From assembly GCA_965656185.1 (NCBI GenBank), contig CBFHJH010000004.1, positions 62,001 to 126,000 of the forward strand: DNA of 64,000 nucleotides, given 5' to 3'. The notes under the pieces were generated by a model. That model saw only the letters and a list, made by a program, of their open reading frames with translations. It was not told where the DNA came from and made no database searches. Numbering within the stretch: the first letter of the stretch is position 1; each line of letters begins with the position of its first letter. The translations under genes were made by a program, and so were the position numbers. Positions 25,427 through 34,083 of the stretch are shown piece by piece. This stretch comes from Croceimicrobium sp965656185 (GTDB taxonomy: Bacteria; Bacteroidota; Bacteroidia; Flavobacteriales; Schleiferiaceae).

Positions 25427-25873
25427 TTGAAGGTGGAAATCTCTAGTATTAAATCTAAGCTGCAAAAAATCATCCCTTTCGAGGCCAGTTCATTGGTTTT
25501 GGAAGAGATAGCCTACAGCAGCAGTTATATTCCCTTTTACGGTAAAGGGGAGTATCTCTTTCGTGACGGCGACTCTGCCTTGGGTTTTTATTGGATCCTA
25601 AAAGGAGAGGTGGAAATCTTGGTGGACGGAAAAAAACCGATCATCCTAAAAGCAGGTGATGTTGCCGGACTCGATTCGTTTCTGGAAGACACTCCATTGA
25701 GCTTCGACATTATTACACGCAGCAATAGTTGCGAATGCCTGTTTATCGATCGTCGTTGCTACACTAAGATCCGAGAACACCACGAGTTTAATCGCCACAT
25801 GAATTTAATGGTGATGAACTGCTTGCGCAATTATCGCAGTTTACTTCTACCCGCAGAAAAAGTCTTTTCGTAA
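25427..25873 (+). CDS. stand-alone cNMP-binding-fold protein (Crp/Fnr-like without HTH)
   Basis: 148 residues. The sensor beta-roll is recognisable (IPFYGKGEYLFRDGDSALGF, WILKGEVEILVDGKKPIILK, AGDVAGLDSFLEDTPLSFDI), followed by the start of a dimerisation-like helix (HHEFNRHMNLMVMNCLRNYR) and then the stop, with no winged helix. No Arg-Ser phosphate-binding cassette for cAMP is evident. The start is TTG 25427 (or GTG 25433). It lies 55 bp downstream of fnr with its own Fnr-type promoter. It could form heterodimers with Fnr or be an independent sensor; function unknown. Confidence 0.78.
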   Translation: MKVEISSIKSKLQKIIPFEASSLVLEEIAYSSSYIPFYGKGEYLFRDGDSALGFYWILKGEVEILVDGKKPIILKAGDVAGLDSFLEDTPLSFDIITRSNSCECLFIDRRCYTKIREHHEFNRHMNLMVMNCLRNYRSLLLPAEKVFS

Positions 25874-25910
25874 AAGCTTCTTTTCTATCTTGCCGGCACA
25901 TTAAAACCTT

Positions 25911-27089
25911 ATGCAAGAAGTCGACGTCCTTATCGTAGGCGCCGGTCCTGCCGGAAGCACTTTATCCCACTTTCTGCAAAAAGCAAAGGTCGACCACCTG
26001 TTGATCGACAAGGCTTCTTTTCCGCGCGATAAGGTTTGTGGCGACGGAATTACGGTAGACGTACTGAGCAACCTAAAAAAGATCAGTCCCGAACTATTAG
26101 ATCGTTACAGTCAAGATCAAGATATGTTGCCTTCTTGGGGCTTTTGCTTTCACGGACCGCAAGGCCAGGAGTACCGGGTTGACCTGCGCGATAAGGGATT
26201 AAAATACCCTCCTTTCTTCACCGCTAAACGCAATGATTTCGATAATTTCTTATTAAAAACCTTACCCAACCCAGAGCATTTCTTGCCCAATTGCGCCTTA
26301 AAAGGCTTAGAGCGCGAGGCGGGAAATATTATCGCTCGGGTAGAACATTTAGGCCAAGAAAAGGAATACCGTTGCAAGTTCGTGATCGGCGCCGAAGGTG
26401 AGAAACCGGTAGTAAGTCGTTTTTTAGGATTAAAGCACTACCGAAAAAAAGAACATTTGATTGGGGCATTAAGGGTCTATTACAAGGGCTTAAAGAATTT
26501 CCACCCCAACCAGCATTTGGAGTTTTTCTTCGACAAAGAAATCCTTCCCGGTTATTTTTGGGCCTTTCCCTTAAAGAATGGGGAAGCTAATGTAGGCTTA
26601 GGCTTGGTTAGCCCAGAGATATCAAAACGCAAGGTGAATTTAAAAAAGGCCTTGGACCAGATCATCGCTAAAAATCCGAAGATAGCCGCTATGTTCGAAG
26701 AAGCTGAGCCGCTCGAAAAGCCGCAAGGTTGGGGTCTGCCCACCATTAGTACGGCGCGAGATATTGCCGGAGAAAACTACGCCTTGATCGGCGATGCAGC
26801 GGGTATGATCGACCCCTTCACTGGTAAAGGCATAGGGCCTGGCATGACCAGTGGACGTTTAGTTTCGGAAGCGATCATAAACTGCCTCGAGGATGGAAGC
26901 ACCAACCTGCAAGCCTATCAAGAACATATCTACCGTTATTACAAAGGGGAGATGCGTATTTCTTACGCCTTGCAAAAAAACCTAAAACAAGCGTGGCTTT
27001 TTAAGCCCTTGATCGGAGTTTTGAACTTCGGTCCATTGCTGAAATACGCTGAAGATCGGATGGTTAGTGACTTTAACCGTTGGACCTAA
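25911..27089 (+). CDS. geranylgeranyl-reductase-family FAD-dependent oxidoreductase
   Basis: 392-residue flavoprotein of the p-hydroxybenzoate hydroxylase fold. The FAD site is intact at both ends: DVLIVGAGPAGSTLSHFLQ (residues 5-23) and ALIGDAAGMIDPFTGKGIG near residue 290; the CGDGIT motif near residue 44 is the GGR-family mark. These enzymes reduce isoprenoid double bonds or hydroxylate; a link to the prenyl synthase at 6898 or to quinone lipids is possible but not shown. It starts 37 bp after the HTH-less regulator and may be read with it. Confidence 0.87.
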   Translation: MQEVDVLIVGAGPAGSTLSHFLQKAKVDHLLIDKASFPRDKVCGDGITVDVLSNLKKISPELLDRYSQDQDMLPSWGFCFHGPQGQEYRVDLRDKGLKYPPFFTAKRNDFDNFLLKTLPNPEHFLPNCALKGLEREAGNIIARVEHLGQEKEYRCKFVIGAEGEKPVVSRFLGLKHYRKKEHLIGALRVYYKGLKNFHPNQHLEFFFDKEILPGYFWAFPLKNGEANVGLGLVSPEISKRKVNLKKALDQIIAKNPKIAAMFEEAEPLEKPQGWGLPTISTARDIAGENYALIGDAAGMIDPFTGKGIGPGMTSGRLVSEAIINCLEDGSTNLQAYQEHIYRYYKGEMRISYALQKNLKQAWLFKPLIGVLNFGPLLKYAEDRMVSDFNRWT

Positions 27090-27127
27090 GAGCTAAATTT
27101 AGGCTTAATATAGGCTTAATAATTTTT

Positions 27128-27135
27128 TAACTTTG
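27128..27135 (+). promoter_or_regulatory. -7 promoter box
   Basis: TAACTTTG matches TAnnTTTG exactly, 23 bp before the ATG at 27159. Confidence 0.5.
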
Positions 27136-27158
27136 TAGACCTTTCACCAACCGGGGGC

Positions 27159-27827
27159 ATGATCAGACTCAGCGTATTTAAATTAAGCTCAGTAATTCGC
27201 TATTCCCAAGAAGACCTACTTGATCTTCTGGCCCAAAGCATCACAAAAATTACCGAGCAATCGGTAGAGCTCGACCCCGCTCTGAGTCGCGAAAACGTAG
27301 AAACCATTTTAGAGCAATGGGCGTCCGAAACCAGCCCGAAAGGCCTCAGCCTGGAACAACGCAGCGAAGTCCGCAAGCAATTTCACAAGAACCTAAAAAA
27401 ACTTTACCTCGACAATGAAGAAGCTTTTGAAGTGCGCCCCGGCGTGCAAAGCATCTTTAGTCATTTGGAAAAAGAAAAACGTTGGAAATACGGGATCATT
27501 TCACCCTTATGGTCCGAAAACACCAAGTTCATTCTACAGTCTTGTGGGGTATTCAGTAAGACGAAATTAACCCTCTCGGTAGATGATGCCAACAGTGAAC
27601 TAGGGCAGATCGATATCCTCAGCGAAAGAGGGCAGAAAAAAGAACACCTACCCGAAATCGAGATCATCTGTACCCGAAAAGCCGGTCGTTTCAAAAAGGA
27701 AGGCTATCGCGTTTTAAAACCCAAGGCCTCCAACAAAGAGCAGAATTACTTCGTTTATCCACGTTTCAGTGAATTCTTCAAATTAAAAGCGAAGAAGAAA
27801 GAGAAGGGCAAGAAAAGCAAGCCCTAA
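27159..27827 (+). CDS. degenerate HAD-superfamily protein
   Basis: 222 residues. The start MIRLSVFKLSSVI aligns by eye with motif I of HAD hydrolases (hhhFDhDGVI), but both catalytic Asp positions are changed (Lys and Ser). Motif II looks kept (YGIISPLWSENTKFIL, about 111-126), as does the segment before it (EVRPGVQSIFSHLEK). The C-terminus ends in a Lys-rich tail (KLKAKKKEKGKKSKP). A catalytically dead HAD, perhaps a binding protein, is my reading. A TAnnTTTG box precedes it, so it is its own unit. Confidence 0.65.
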   Translation: MIRLSVFKLSSVIRYSQEDLLDLLAQSITKITEQSVELDPALSRENVETILEQWASETSPKGLSLEQRSEVRKQFHKNLKKLYLDNEEAFEVRPGVQSIFSHLEKEKRWKYGIISPLWSENTKFILQSCGVFSKTKLTLSVDDANSELGQIDILSERGQKKEHLPEIEIICTRKAGRFKKEGYRVLKPKASNKEQNYFVYPRFSEFFKLKAKKKEKGKKSKP

Positions 27828-27864
27828 TTGGTCATTTTCGAGCAGAAGCTTGTAAATTGAGCCT

Positions 27865-29289
27865 ATGAAGAATGCGGCTGAGATCTTTTTGAACCGCTCT
27901 GATCTAGATGATGCAGAACTCGCCAAGCTATTCCAAGATCAGCGGGACTTTTTTAAAATGGGCAAGACGCGGGAACTCGACTTCCGCTTTAAGCAACTAA
28001 AAAAATTAAAGCGCGTAATTAAGGAGCACGAAGCGGAGATTCTCTATGCTTTATCGCAAGACTTTGGCAAACCCCCTTTCGAGGCCTATGCTTCAGAAGT
28101 GGGCTTCATGTACGAAGAGATCAATCTATTTCTTAAAAAACTAAAAGGCTGGGCCAAGCCCAAACGGGTGTCTACCCCTTTGATCAACTGGCCTGCAAAA
28201 AGTTATATTCTTTCCGAGCCCAAAGGTGTTTGCCTTATCATTGGCCCTTGGAATTACCCTTTCCAGCTTATTATGGCTCCGCTGGTGGCGGCGATAGCTG
28301 CAGGCAATACGGCTTTTGTAAAACCACCAGAACAAACCCCGCATTTATCCAATTTACTCACAGAAATGCTTAGTGCCCATTTCGACCAGGAGTTGATAAC
28401 GGTAGTTCAGGGAGAAGGGCATGAGATCGTGCCTCGGCTAATGAATAACTTTCGCTTCGACCACGTTTTCTTTACCGGCAGTGTTCCGGTAGGAAGAGCG
28501 ATCGGTGAAATGGCCGCAAAAAAACTAGTACCAGCCACGCTGGAATTAGGTGGCAAAAGCCCCTGTATAATAGACGATAGTGCCGATTTTAAAGTGGCTG
28601 CCCGTAGGATCGCCTTTGGTAAATGGCTCAATGCCGGGCAAACCTGTGTAGCACCCGATTACCTTTTGGTGCATCGACCGGCTTGGAATGAATTCAAGGA
28701 TACCCTGATCGAAACCCTAAAGGAGTTTTACCCTCAAGGCGCCCTGGCCAGTGAAGATTACACCAGTCTCATCAATGAAAAACGCTATGAAAGCATAGCC
28801 GCTTACCTCGAGGAAGGAGAGCTCATTTATGGTGGAGAGCAAGATCCTGATAGTCTACGCATCGGCCCTAGCCTGCTATTAAACCCACCCCTTGACGGTA
28901 AGGTAATGCAAGAGGAGATCTTCGGTCCAGTTTTACCGATCCTTGTTTATGATTTTCGCGAAGACGCGGTAGAGATCATTGAGCAAAACCCGGATCCCCT
29001 CGCGTTTTATCTCTTTAGTACCAAGTCTATGGAGCAAGAGTTTTGGCAAAAAAGGATTCGCTACGGCGGCGGAGCGATAAATTCGGCTATTGTGCACTTG
29101 GCTAACCCTGCCCTGCCTTTCGGTGGAATCGGTAACAGCGGAATTGGCAATTACCACGGTAAATATGGCTTCCAAACCTTCTCTCATCAAAAGTCGATGA
29201 TGAAGGCGGGCACTTGGCTCGATCCCAAAATGAAATATCCTCCATTTTCTCAAGGAGCCTATAAACTTATTCGTCGTTTAATGTCTTAA
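27865..29289 (+). CDS. NAD(P)-dependent aldehyde dehydrogenase, class 3-like
   Basis: 474-residue aldehyde dehydrogenase. The nucleotide-binding IIGPWNYPFQLIMAPLVAAI, the Glu in ATLELGGKSPCI (about 228) and the catalytic Cys in NAGQTCVAPDYLL (about 263) are all present. Length and the C-terminal end (hydrophobic SQGAYKLIRRLM) fit the ALDH3/coniferyl-type group that oxidises fatty or aromatic aldehydes. The RND transporter starts 6 bp after the stop, so they are probably one operon. Confidence 0.93.
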   Translation: MKNAAEIFLNRSDLDDAELAKLFQDQRDFFKMGKTRELDFRFKQLKKLKRVIKEHEAEILYALSQDFGKPPFEAYASEVGFMYEEINLFLKKLKGWAKPKRVSTPLINWPAKSYILSEPKGVCLIIGPWNYPFQLIMAPLVAAIAAGNTAFVKPPEQTPHLSNLLTEMLSAHFDQELITVVQGEGHEIVPRLMNNFRFDHVFFTGSVPVGRAIGEMAAKKLVPATLELGGKSPCIIDDSADFKVAARRIAFGKWLNAGQTCVAPDYLLVHRPAWNEFKDTLIETLKEFYPQGALASEDYTSLINEKRYESIAAYLEEGELIYGGEQDPDSLRIGPSLLLNPPLDGKVMQEEIFGPVLPILVYDFREDAVEIIEQNPDPLAFYLFSTKSMEQEFWQKRIRYGGGAINSAIVHLANPALPFGGIGNSGIGNYHGKYGFQTFSHQKSMMKAGTWLDPKMKYPPFSQGAYKLIRRLMS

Positions 29290-29295
29290 GGAGAG

Positions 29296-31527
29296 ATGCA
29301 GACTCTCTACCGTTTTCGATTTGCAGTCTTGGTTTTGGTGCTCTTGGGCCTTGTCCTTCTTTGGCCCGGAATTCGGCGTGCGGTTCAGGTTGACAATAGC
29401 CTTCAAGCCTGGTTCATAAAAGACGACCCTGCCCTCCAAGCTTATTATCAGTTTCAAGAGCATTTTGGCAATGATGAGATCATTTTCCTGCTTTTTGAAA
29501 GTGCTCAATCTAGCATTCAAGTGGAAGAACTGAAAAGCTTGGCTAAGCTTGAAGCCGCCTTAGAAGGTCATCAAGACGTTGCCCAAGTGATCAGTCCCTT
29601 GGACCTAAGACTCGCTCCACGCAATGCTTTTGAAGTAGAGGGCCCGCTTTGGCTAAGGCCTGAGGACATGTCTCCATCTCAGCTTGAAGAGCGCATCGAA
29701 TCTCAGGCATTTTTCAAAGAACAGTTCTTTAGCGCCGAAAACAAGGCCCTAAAACTGATCATTAAGTTAGAGCTCAGTCCCGATTTTGAAGAAAGGCGAG
29801 CGGAGATCCTGCAAGACCTTTATACGATTACCGATAAGTATGTCGCAACCGAACAAAGCTTTTTCGGTGGACTATCGGTCATTTATGAGGCTATGAATAG
29901 CCTTTCCCAAAAAGATTTCAGTCGTTTTTTGGGGGTGGGCTATCTATTGATGTTCCTACTGATCGGCTTAATCTATCGTTCTTGGCAATATGTAGCCTAT
30001 GCCCTACTCACCATTTTTTTAAGCACCTATTTCACCTTGGGTATTTATGGCTTAATGGGGCATCGGCTTAATTTGCTCAGTACTTTAATTCCGGCGATCA
30101 TCATTCTACTCTGCGTGATGGATGTTATGCACATCCTCAACGAGCGCCAGAAAGAAGCGGAAGATTTACCTTTAAAGCAGGCCGCCTTAGACAGCTTAGC
30201 TCGTATCTGGAAGCCTTGCTTGTTCACCAGCCTAAGTACCATGGCTGGTTTTTTATCACTAGGTATAAGTCCGGTTAGGATCTTAGCTGACTTTGGACTT
30301 TATGCCGCCCTCGGCATTGGTTTTGGGCTCTTGTTTTCATTTTGGCTGGGTACTTTGATCCTAAGCAAGGTTGCGCATCGGCAAAAGGAAAAAAGGAGTA
30401 GCAGGGCTTTGGTGTCCTTGCAGGAATGGGTCTTGAATAATCAAAGAAAAGTACTGGCATTCTTTGCCTTGGCCATTATTTGGGGAGCTTTTAACCTCTC
30501 TCAACTTAAAGTAGACACCAATAGTATTGCTTACTTACCGGAAGATCATCGTGTAAGGCAAGACAGCCGGCAAATCGAATCACTAATGGGCCCCTATATG
30601 CCTTTGGAGTTTTTGATCGAGACCAAAGATTCGGTAACCCTGCAAGATCCTGTAGTCTTGGCGGCATTACAAAAGGTTGAGGAAGAAGCAAAGCGTTTAG
30701 CAAAAACCGGTGATATGCAGGGATATCATGACCTTTTCACGGCGGCCTTTAAGGAGCGCTACGGAGAAGATTGGGAACGAGGCTATACCAAGGAGGGCTT
30801 GGTTCAAAAATTGGCCGATCTGGCCGAACGCACCGCTCCCGAATGGACGCGCAGTTTTAATACCGCTGATTACAAAATAGGGCGTTTCGCATTAAGCGGA
30901 GAATTGGTGTCCGCCTCAAAACTTTCCGGAATCATCGATTCGATGGACCGAATTACCACTAAGCACTTGGGTCCTTATGCCCAAGTAAAGGTGAGCGGCT
31001 ATCAAAGTTTGTATGCCGAAATTGTAAACTATGTAACGCGCAGTCAGGTGCAAAGCTTGAGCTTGGCTATCCTTTTAGTATTTGCCTTACTCTGGCTCTT
31101 TTTGAAGGATCTGCGCTTAAGTCTGATCAGCTTAATGCCCAATCTCTTTCCCATTCTGATGATGTTGGGAAGCATGGCCGCCTTGAACATTGAACTGGAT
31201 ACCGCAACAGCCAGTATTGCCAGCATTGTCCTAAGTTTTTCGATCGATGATACCATGCACTTTATTTGGCATTATCGAAAACTGAAACACCAAGCGTACA
31301 GCTTAGCCGAATGTAGAAAGCGCACCATGGCCCACGTAGGTAGGGCCATCCTTTTCACCTCAATGGTACTCTTCATCGGTTATAGCCTAATGTTCTTTGG
31401 CGAACTAAAAACGGTAATCTACTTTGGAGTGCTTACGGCGCTGTCGATTCTGGCCGCTCTGTTGAGTCAGTTTTTACTTTTCCCGATCCTTTTGAAAAAC
31501 TATGACCGCCCAATAAAGGCAGAATAA
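29296..31527 (+). CDS. RND/MMPL family transporter, second copy
   Basis: 743-residue membrane protein with the same 1+5+1+5 helix plan as the protein at 3631 but distant in sequence. First helix 11-28; five-helix clusters about 215-360 and 590-735. The acidic helix motif is SFSIDDTMHFIWHYRKL near residue 650. There is no acidic C-terminal tail. Coupled to the aldehyde dehydrogenase gene (6 bp). Its last 95 bp overlap the convergent minus-strand gene at 31433-31768. Confidence 0.88.
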   Translation: MQTLYRFRFAVLVLVLLGLVLLWPGIRRAVQVDNSLQAWFIKDDPALQAYYQFQEHFGNDEIIFLLFESAQSSIQVEELKSLAKLEAALEGHQDVAQVISPLDLRLAPRNAFEVEGPLWLRPEDMSPSQLEERIESQAFFKEQFFSAENKALKLIIKLELSPDFEERRAEILQDLYTITDKYVATEQSFFGGLSVIYEAMNSLSQKDFSRFLGVGYLLMFLLIGLIYRSWQYVAYALLTIFLSTYFTLGIYGLMGHRLNLLSTLIPAIIILLCVMDVMHILNERQKEAEDLPLKQAALDSLARIWKPCLFTSLSTMAGFLSLGISPVRILADFGLYAALGIGFGLLFSFWLGTLILSKVAHRQKEKRSSRALVSLQEWVLNNQRKVLAFFALAIIWGAFNLSQLKVDTNSIAYLPEDHRVRQDSRQIESLMGPYMPLEFLIETKDSVTLQDPVVLAALQKVEEEAKRLAKTGDMQGYHDLFTAAFKERYGEDWERGYTKEGLVQKLADLAERTAPEWTRSFNTADYKIGRFALSGELVSASKLSGIIDSMDRITTKHLGPYAQVKVSGYQSLYAEIVNYVTRSQVQSLSLAILLVFALLWLFLKDLRLSLISLMPNLFPILMMLGSMAALNIELDTATASIASIVLSFSIDDTMHFIWHYRKLKHQAYSLAECRKRTMAHVGRAILFTSMVLFIGYSLMFFGELKTVIYFGVLTALSILAALLSQFLLFPILLKNYDRPIKAE

Positions 31528-31768
31528 AACGGCTAATGGTCATCAAAAAGACGGAACGTAATAAACTAAAAAGTCCGTGACCACTTTTAAGCTTTTTACC
31601 TTTCACGAAGAAGCGGCTGGCCACCGTAAAGGCATGGCCACCCAACCAGCTCAAGCCATCTATCCCAAAGGGAAGCTTACCCCGTAATGGGTCTAAATTT
31701 TGAACGAGAGCCTCTTTTTTAACCTCTAGCAGTTCAATGTCTTTATTCAGTTTTTCCTGCGGACTCAT
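31433..31768 (-). CDS. hypothetical protein of the stress cluster
   Basis: 111 residues from ATG 31768 (MSPQEKLNKDIELLEVKKEA); two further in-frame ATGs lie upstream at 31783 and 31804. A coiled-coil-like N-terminus is followed by a short hydrophobic stretch (LLRSVFLMTISRFILPLLGG). The final ~30 residues are encoded within the antisense of the RND gene and are of low complexity. Its place after YtxH and the holin-like gene is usual for a small uncharacterised protein in Bacteroidetes, which supports it as real. Confidence 0.6.
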   Translation of the reverse strand: MSPQEKLNKDIELLEVKKEALVQNLDPLRGKLPFGIDGLSWLGGHAFTVASRFFVKGKKLKSGHGLFSLLRSVFLMTISRFILPLLGGHSFSKGSGKVKTDSTERPESTAP

Positions 31769-32126
31769 CGGGCATTTTTTCATTGATCGTACTGCGAATA
31801 GCACTGATCATTAAGTTTTGGAAAGGTCTGATAAGCAGGGCATGCCTGAAACGGACAAAAAGGACAAAAAGCAAAATAAAGGCCCCGAAAGCTAATCCAA
31901 AACCATAAACATTAGAGTTTAATAATTCGGAAAAGAAAAAGCCCAGCCACAGTCCGCCTAAAACTAACGTTATATTAATAAAGATCACGAAGAAGACCAA
32001 GGCATAAGCTCTTGCTGCTAGAGCACTAATAGCCCGAACCGATTTCAATTTAATCAGCTCGAGCTCAGTTTGAAAATATTCTTTAACCTGATCTAGCCAG
32101 GCCTTGAACTCATCCCAAATCTTCAT
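31743..32126 (-). CDS. phage-holin-superfamily-like membrane protein (Phage_holin_6 type)
   Basis: 127 residues: an amphipathic N-terminal helix (WDEFKAWLDQVKEYFQTELE), two strong membrane helices (about 40-62 and 72-93) and a basic/acidic tail. This is the DUF1469/holin_3-6-like family that accompanies YtxH proteins in Bacteroidetes and Proteobacteria; despite the name there is no phage here. It overlaps YtxH by 17 bp and the next gene by 26 bp, so translation is coupled. Confidence 0.82.
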   Translation of the reverse strand: MKIWDEFKAWLDQVKEYFQTELELIKLKSVRAISALAARAYALVFFVIFINITLVLGGLWLGFFFSELLNSNVYGFGLAFGAFILLFVLFVRFRHALLIRPFQNLMISAIRSTINEKMPDESAGKTE

Positions 32127-32376
32127 CTGTTGTTTGCTTAGCGCGTTCTAATTCACCTTTGAGGCTGTGAAGAAACTCGTCTTTTAGATCGTCTAAGATA
32201 CGCCCAATTCCTTCACTAAGGTCTTTGAGGTCGTCTTTAACGTCATCGGTCTTCTCACCGATTTGCTCCCGAGTTTCCTCGCCACTTTGCGGTGCCAACA
32301 ACAAGCCGGCAACAAAGCCAAGGGTCGCCCCAATGAGGGTACCCACGATTACTTTTTGGTTGGAGTCACTCATCAC
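32110..32376 (-). CDS. YtxH-domain protein
   Basis: 88 residues. A Gly/Ala-rich membrane helix (VIVGTLIGATLGFVAGLLLA, about 9-28) is followed by PQSGEETREQIGEKTDD, the YtxH signature, and a charged coiled coil. Family members are general-stress proteins of unknown mechanism. It lies 27 bp after the 120-residue gene and overlaps the holin-like gene. Confidence 0.9.
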   Translation of the reverse strand: MMSDSNQKVIVGTLIGATLGFVAGLLLAPQSGEETREQIGEKTDDVKDDLKDLSEGIGRILDDLKDEFLHSLKGELERAKQTTDEDLG

Positions 32377-32402
32377 TATATTTTAATTCAAGGTACGCTT
32401 TC

Positions 32403-32765
32403 CTACTGAAAGAGGCGTTGATTTTCGTCAGCTCGATCTACCTTAGCCATGAATTCCATTACGGTATCTTGGTAGGGAGCTTTGAACAAGTATTCTAGAA
32501 GGTATTTTTCACCATCCTGTGCTTCCATGGCCAATAATAGCTTTGGCACAAATTCTCCTTCATTTTCACTTAGGAAAGAATCTTTGTCTAGAAAACGATT
32601 CACCGAATTGATTTTAAAATCTTCGGGCTTATACTCGACATCGCCAGATTTTGCGTGATCCGGACCTAAAATGGAGATGGCCTCTGAATAGCCATCTCCT
32701 TTTAGTTTATCCTTAACCTTCCGCCAATTGGCATATGGATTTTTATTTGGATTCTTTAATTCCAT
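32403..32765 (-). CDS. hypothetical protein downstream of dps
   Basis: 120-residue soluble acidic protein with no signal peptide or recognised domain (start MELKNPNKNPYANWRKVKDK). Its ATG is 2 bp after the dps stop, so it is co-expressed with dps and probably belongs to the same stress response. Confidence 0.72.
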   Translation of the reverse strand: MELKNPNKNPYANWRKVKDKLKGDGYSEAISILGPDHAKSGDVEYKPEDFKINSVNRFLDKDSFLSENEGEFVPKLLLAMEAQDGEKYLLEYLFKAPYQDTVMEFMAKVDRADENQRLFQ

Positions 32766-32767
32766 GC

Positions 32768-33280
32768 TTACGATGCATTAAAGCTACGTAGCATCCAAGC
32801 GGCTTTTTCGTGTACCTCTAAACGTTCGGTCATAAGGTCTACACTTACCTCGTCGCTGTGCTTATCGGCTACCTCTAAAGCTTCGCGCATATCACGAATT
32901 AGATTTTCGTGACTACTGGTGAGATCTGCCGCCATCTCTAGAGCATTGATGCCTGATTTGGCCTCTTTGATATTGCTGAGTTTGGTATAATCGGCAAAGG
33001 TACCGGGCGCATCAAATCCTAAGGCTCTAATACGTTCTGCAATTTCATCAATCGCATCGAAGATATCTTCATATTGTTCTTCGGTAAGATCGTGCATGCT
33101 CTTGAATAATGGACCTTTTACATTCCAGTGGTAATTATGCGTTTTGAGCATTAGTAAATAGTGGTCGGCTAATATTACATTTAGATGCTCCACCACCGAT
33201 GCTCGAGCTTCCTCACCGAGACCGGTTTGTAAGCCAGTTGAATTATCATTGGTTTTGAGATCTAAATCTTGCATTGTCAT
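32768..33280 (-). CDS. dps: Dps-family DNA-binding ferritin-like protein
   Basis: 170 residues. The four-helix ferritin fold carries the intersubunit ferroxidase residues in KTHNYHWNVKGPLF and MHDLTEEQYEDIFDAIDEIAERI. Dps dodecamers store iron and protect DNA from peroxide. The N-terminal tail is not strongly basic, so DNA binding is uncertain. The start is ATG 33280 or the ATG two codons later at 33274. It heads a five-gene minus-strand stress cluster (dps, 120-residue protein, ytxH, holin-like, 31433). Confidence 0.94.
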   Translation of the reverse strand: MTMQDLDLKTNDNSTGLQTGLGEEARASVVEHLNVILADHYLLMLKTHNYHWNVKGPLFKSMHDLTEEQYEDIFDAIDEIAERIRALGFDAPGTFADYTKLSNIKEAKSGINALEMAADLTSSHENLIRDMREALEVADKHSDEVSVDLMTERLEVHEKAAWMLRSFNAS

Positions 33281-33393
33281 ATGTGATATTTAATTTTTAA
33301 ATTCATTATGTTAACGCCCTGGTAAGTAGATTGTTCACGCAAATAGCTGATTTTCCGATATATAACTTTTTTTACCTTTTTAAACACTTCAAC

Positions 33394-33669
33394 ATGCAGG
33401 CTAAACGATTCATCGTCAAGGGACTAGTACAAGGGGTTTTCTTTCGCAAGAACACTCAGGCGAAAGCTCAGGAACTCGGTTTAAGTGGGGGTGTGCGAAA
33501 TTTAAGTAACGGCGATGTTGAAGCTTGGGCTCAAGGCAAGCCAGAGGCTCTTAGTCAATTTGAAAAATGGCTCTGGCAAGGTTCTGAACAAAGCAAAGTG
33601 GAAAGTGTACAGTCCAGTGCCAGTGCAAAAGAGCAGTGGGAAGGCTTTCGTATATTGCCTAATAACTGA
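33394..33669 (+). CDS. acyP: acylphosphatase
   Basis: 91 residues. The phosphate-binding loop and catalytic Arg are in KGLVQGVFFRKNTQAKA (residues 9-25), and the catalytic Asn in GVRNLSNGDVEAWAQG (about 34-49). I start at ATG 33394; the frame extends upstream to 33331 but the extra residues do not fit the family length of about 90. Confidence 0.93.
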   Translation: MQAKRFIVKGLVQGVFFRKNTQAKAQELGLSGGVRNLSNGDVEAWAQGKPEALSQFEKWLWQGSEQSKVESVQSSASAKEQWEGFRILPNN

Positions 33670-33723
33670 TTAAGCTTGCATGAAAACTTCTTACTGCTGA
33701 CGCTTAATTCGTAATTTTGCCTC

Positions 33724-34083
33724 ATGGAATCGAGTAGATTAGAAAGATTAGAGAGCCAAATGCAAAAAGATCTTGCCGAGATCTTTCGCGAATTGGCGCA
33801 AAATAGATTCAAAGGGGTCTTATTTACCATCACTCGCGTGCGGGTGAGTGCCGACCTTTCGATCGGTCGCGTAAACCTCAGCATGTTTCCGGTTAAGGAT
33901 AAGGATGAGGTCTTGGAATGGATTCGCGAGCATAGTAAAAGCATTAAAGACCAATTGGTGCGTAAAATGAAAGGCGGTCTTCGCAAGATGCCCGAACTTT
34001 ATTTTTACCTCGACGAGTCTTTAGACGCAGAGGCAGAAATAGACCGAATTCTGAAACAAGGCGGCGATAGTCCTATCAAGTAA
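33724..34083 (+). CDS. rbfA: 30S ribosome-binding factor
   Basis: 119-residue KH-like protein needed for late 16S rRNA maturation and cold growth. The motifs RLERLESQMQKDLAEIFREL and the C-terminal PELYFYLDESLDAEAEIDRI are typical. The stop is directly followed by the TTG start of the LolC-like gene with no spacer, an rbfA-permease arrangement that I know from other Bacteroidetes. Confidence 0.93.
   Translation: MESSRLERLESQMQKDLAEIFRELAQNRFKGVLFTITRVRVSADLSIGRVNLSMFPVKDKDEVLEWIREHSKSIKDQLVRKMKGGLRKMPELYFYLDESLDAEAEIDRILKQGGDSPIK

Noticed and set aside
31743..32126. Holin-like gene as evidence of a prophage
   Set aside because: It sits in a YtxH/Dps stress cluster with no phage structural, lysis or integrase genes anywhere in the window.
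33555..33986. 143-codon frame on the minus strand
   Set aside because: Antisense to acylphosphatase and rbfA, both well supported by motifs.
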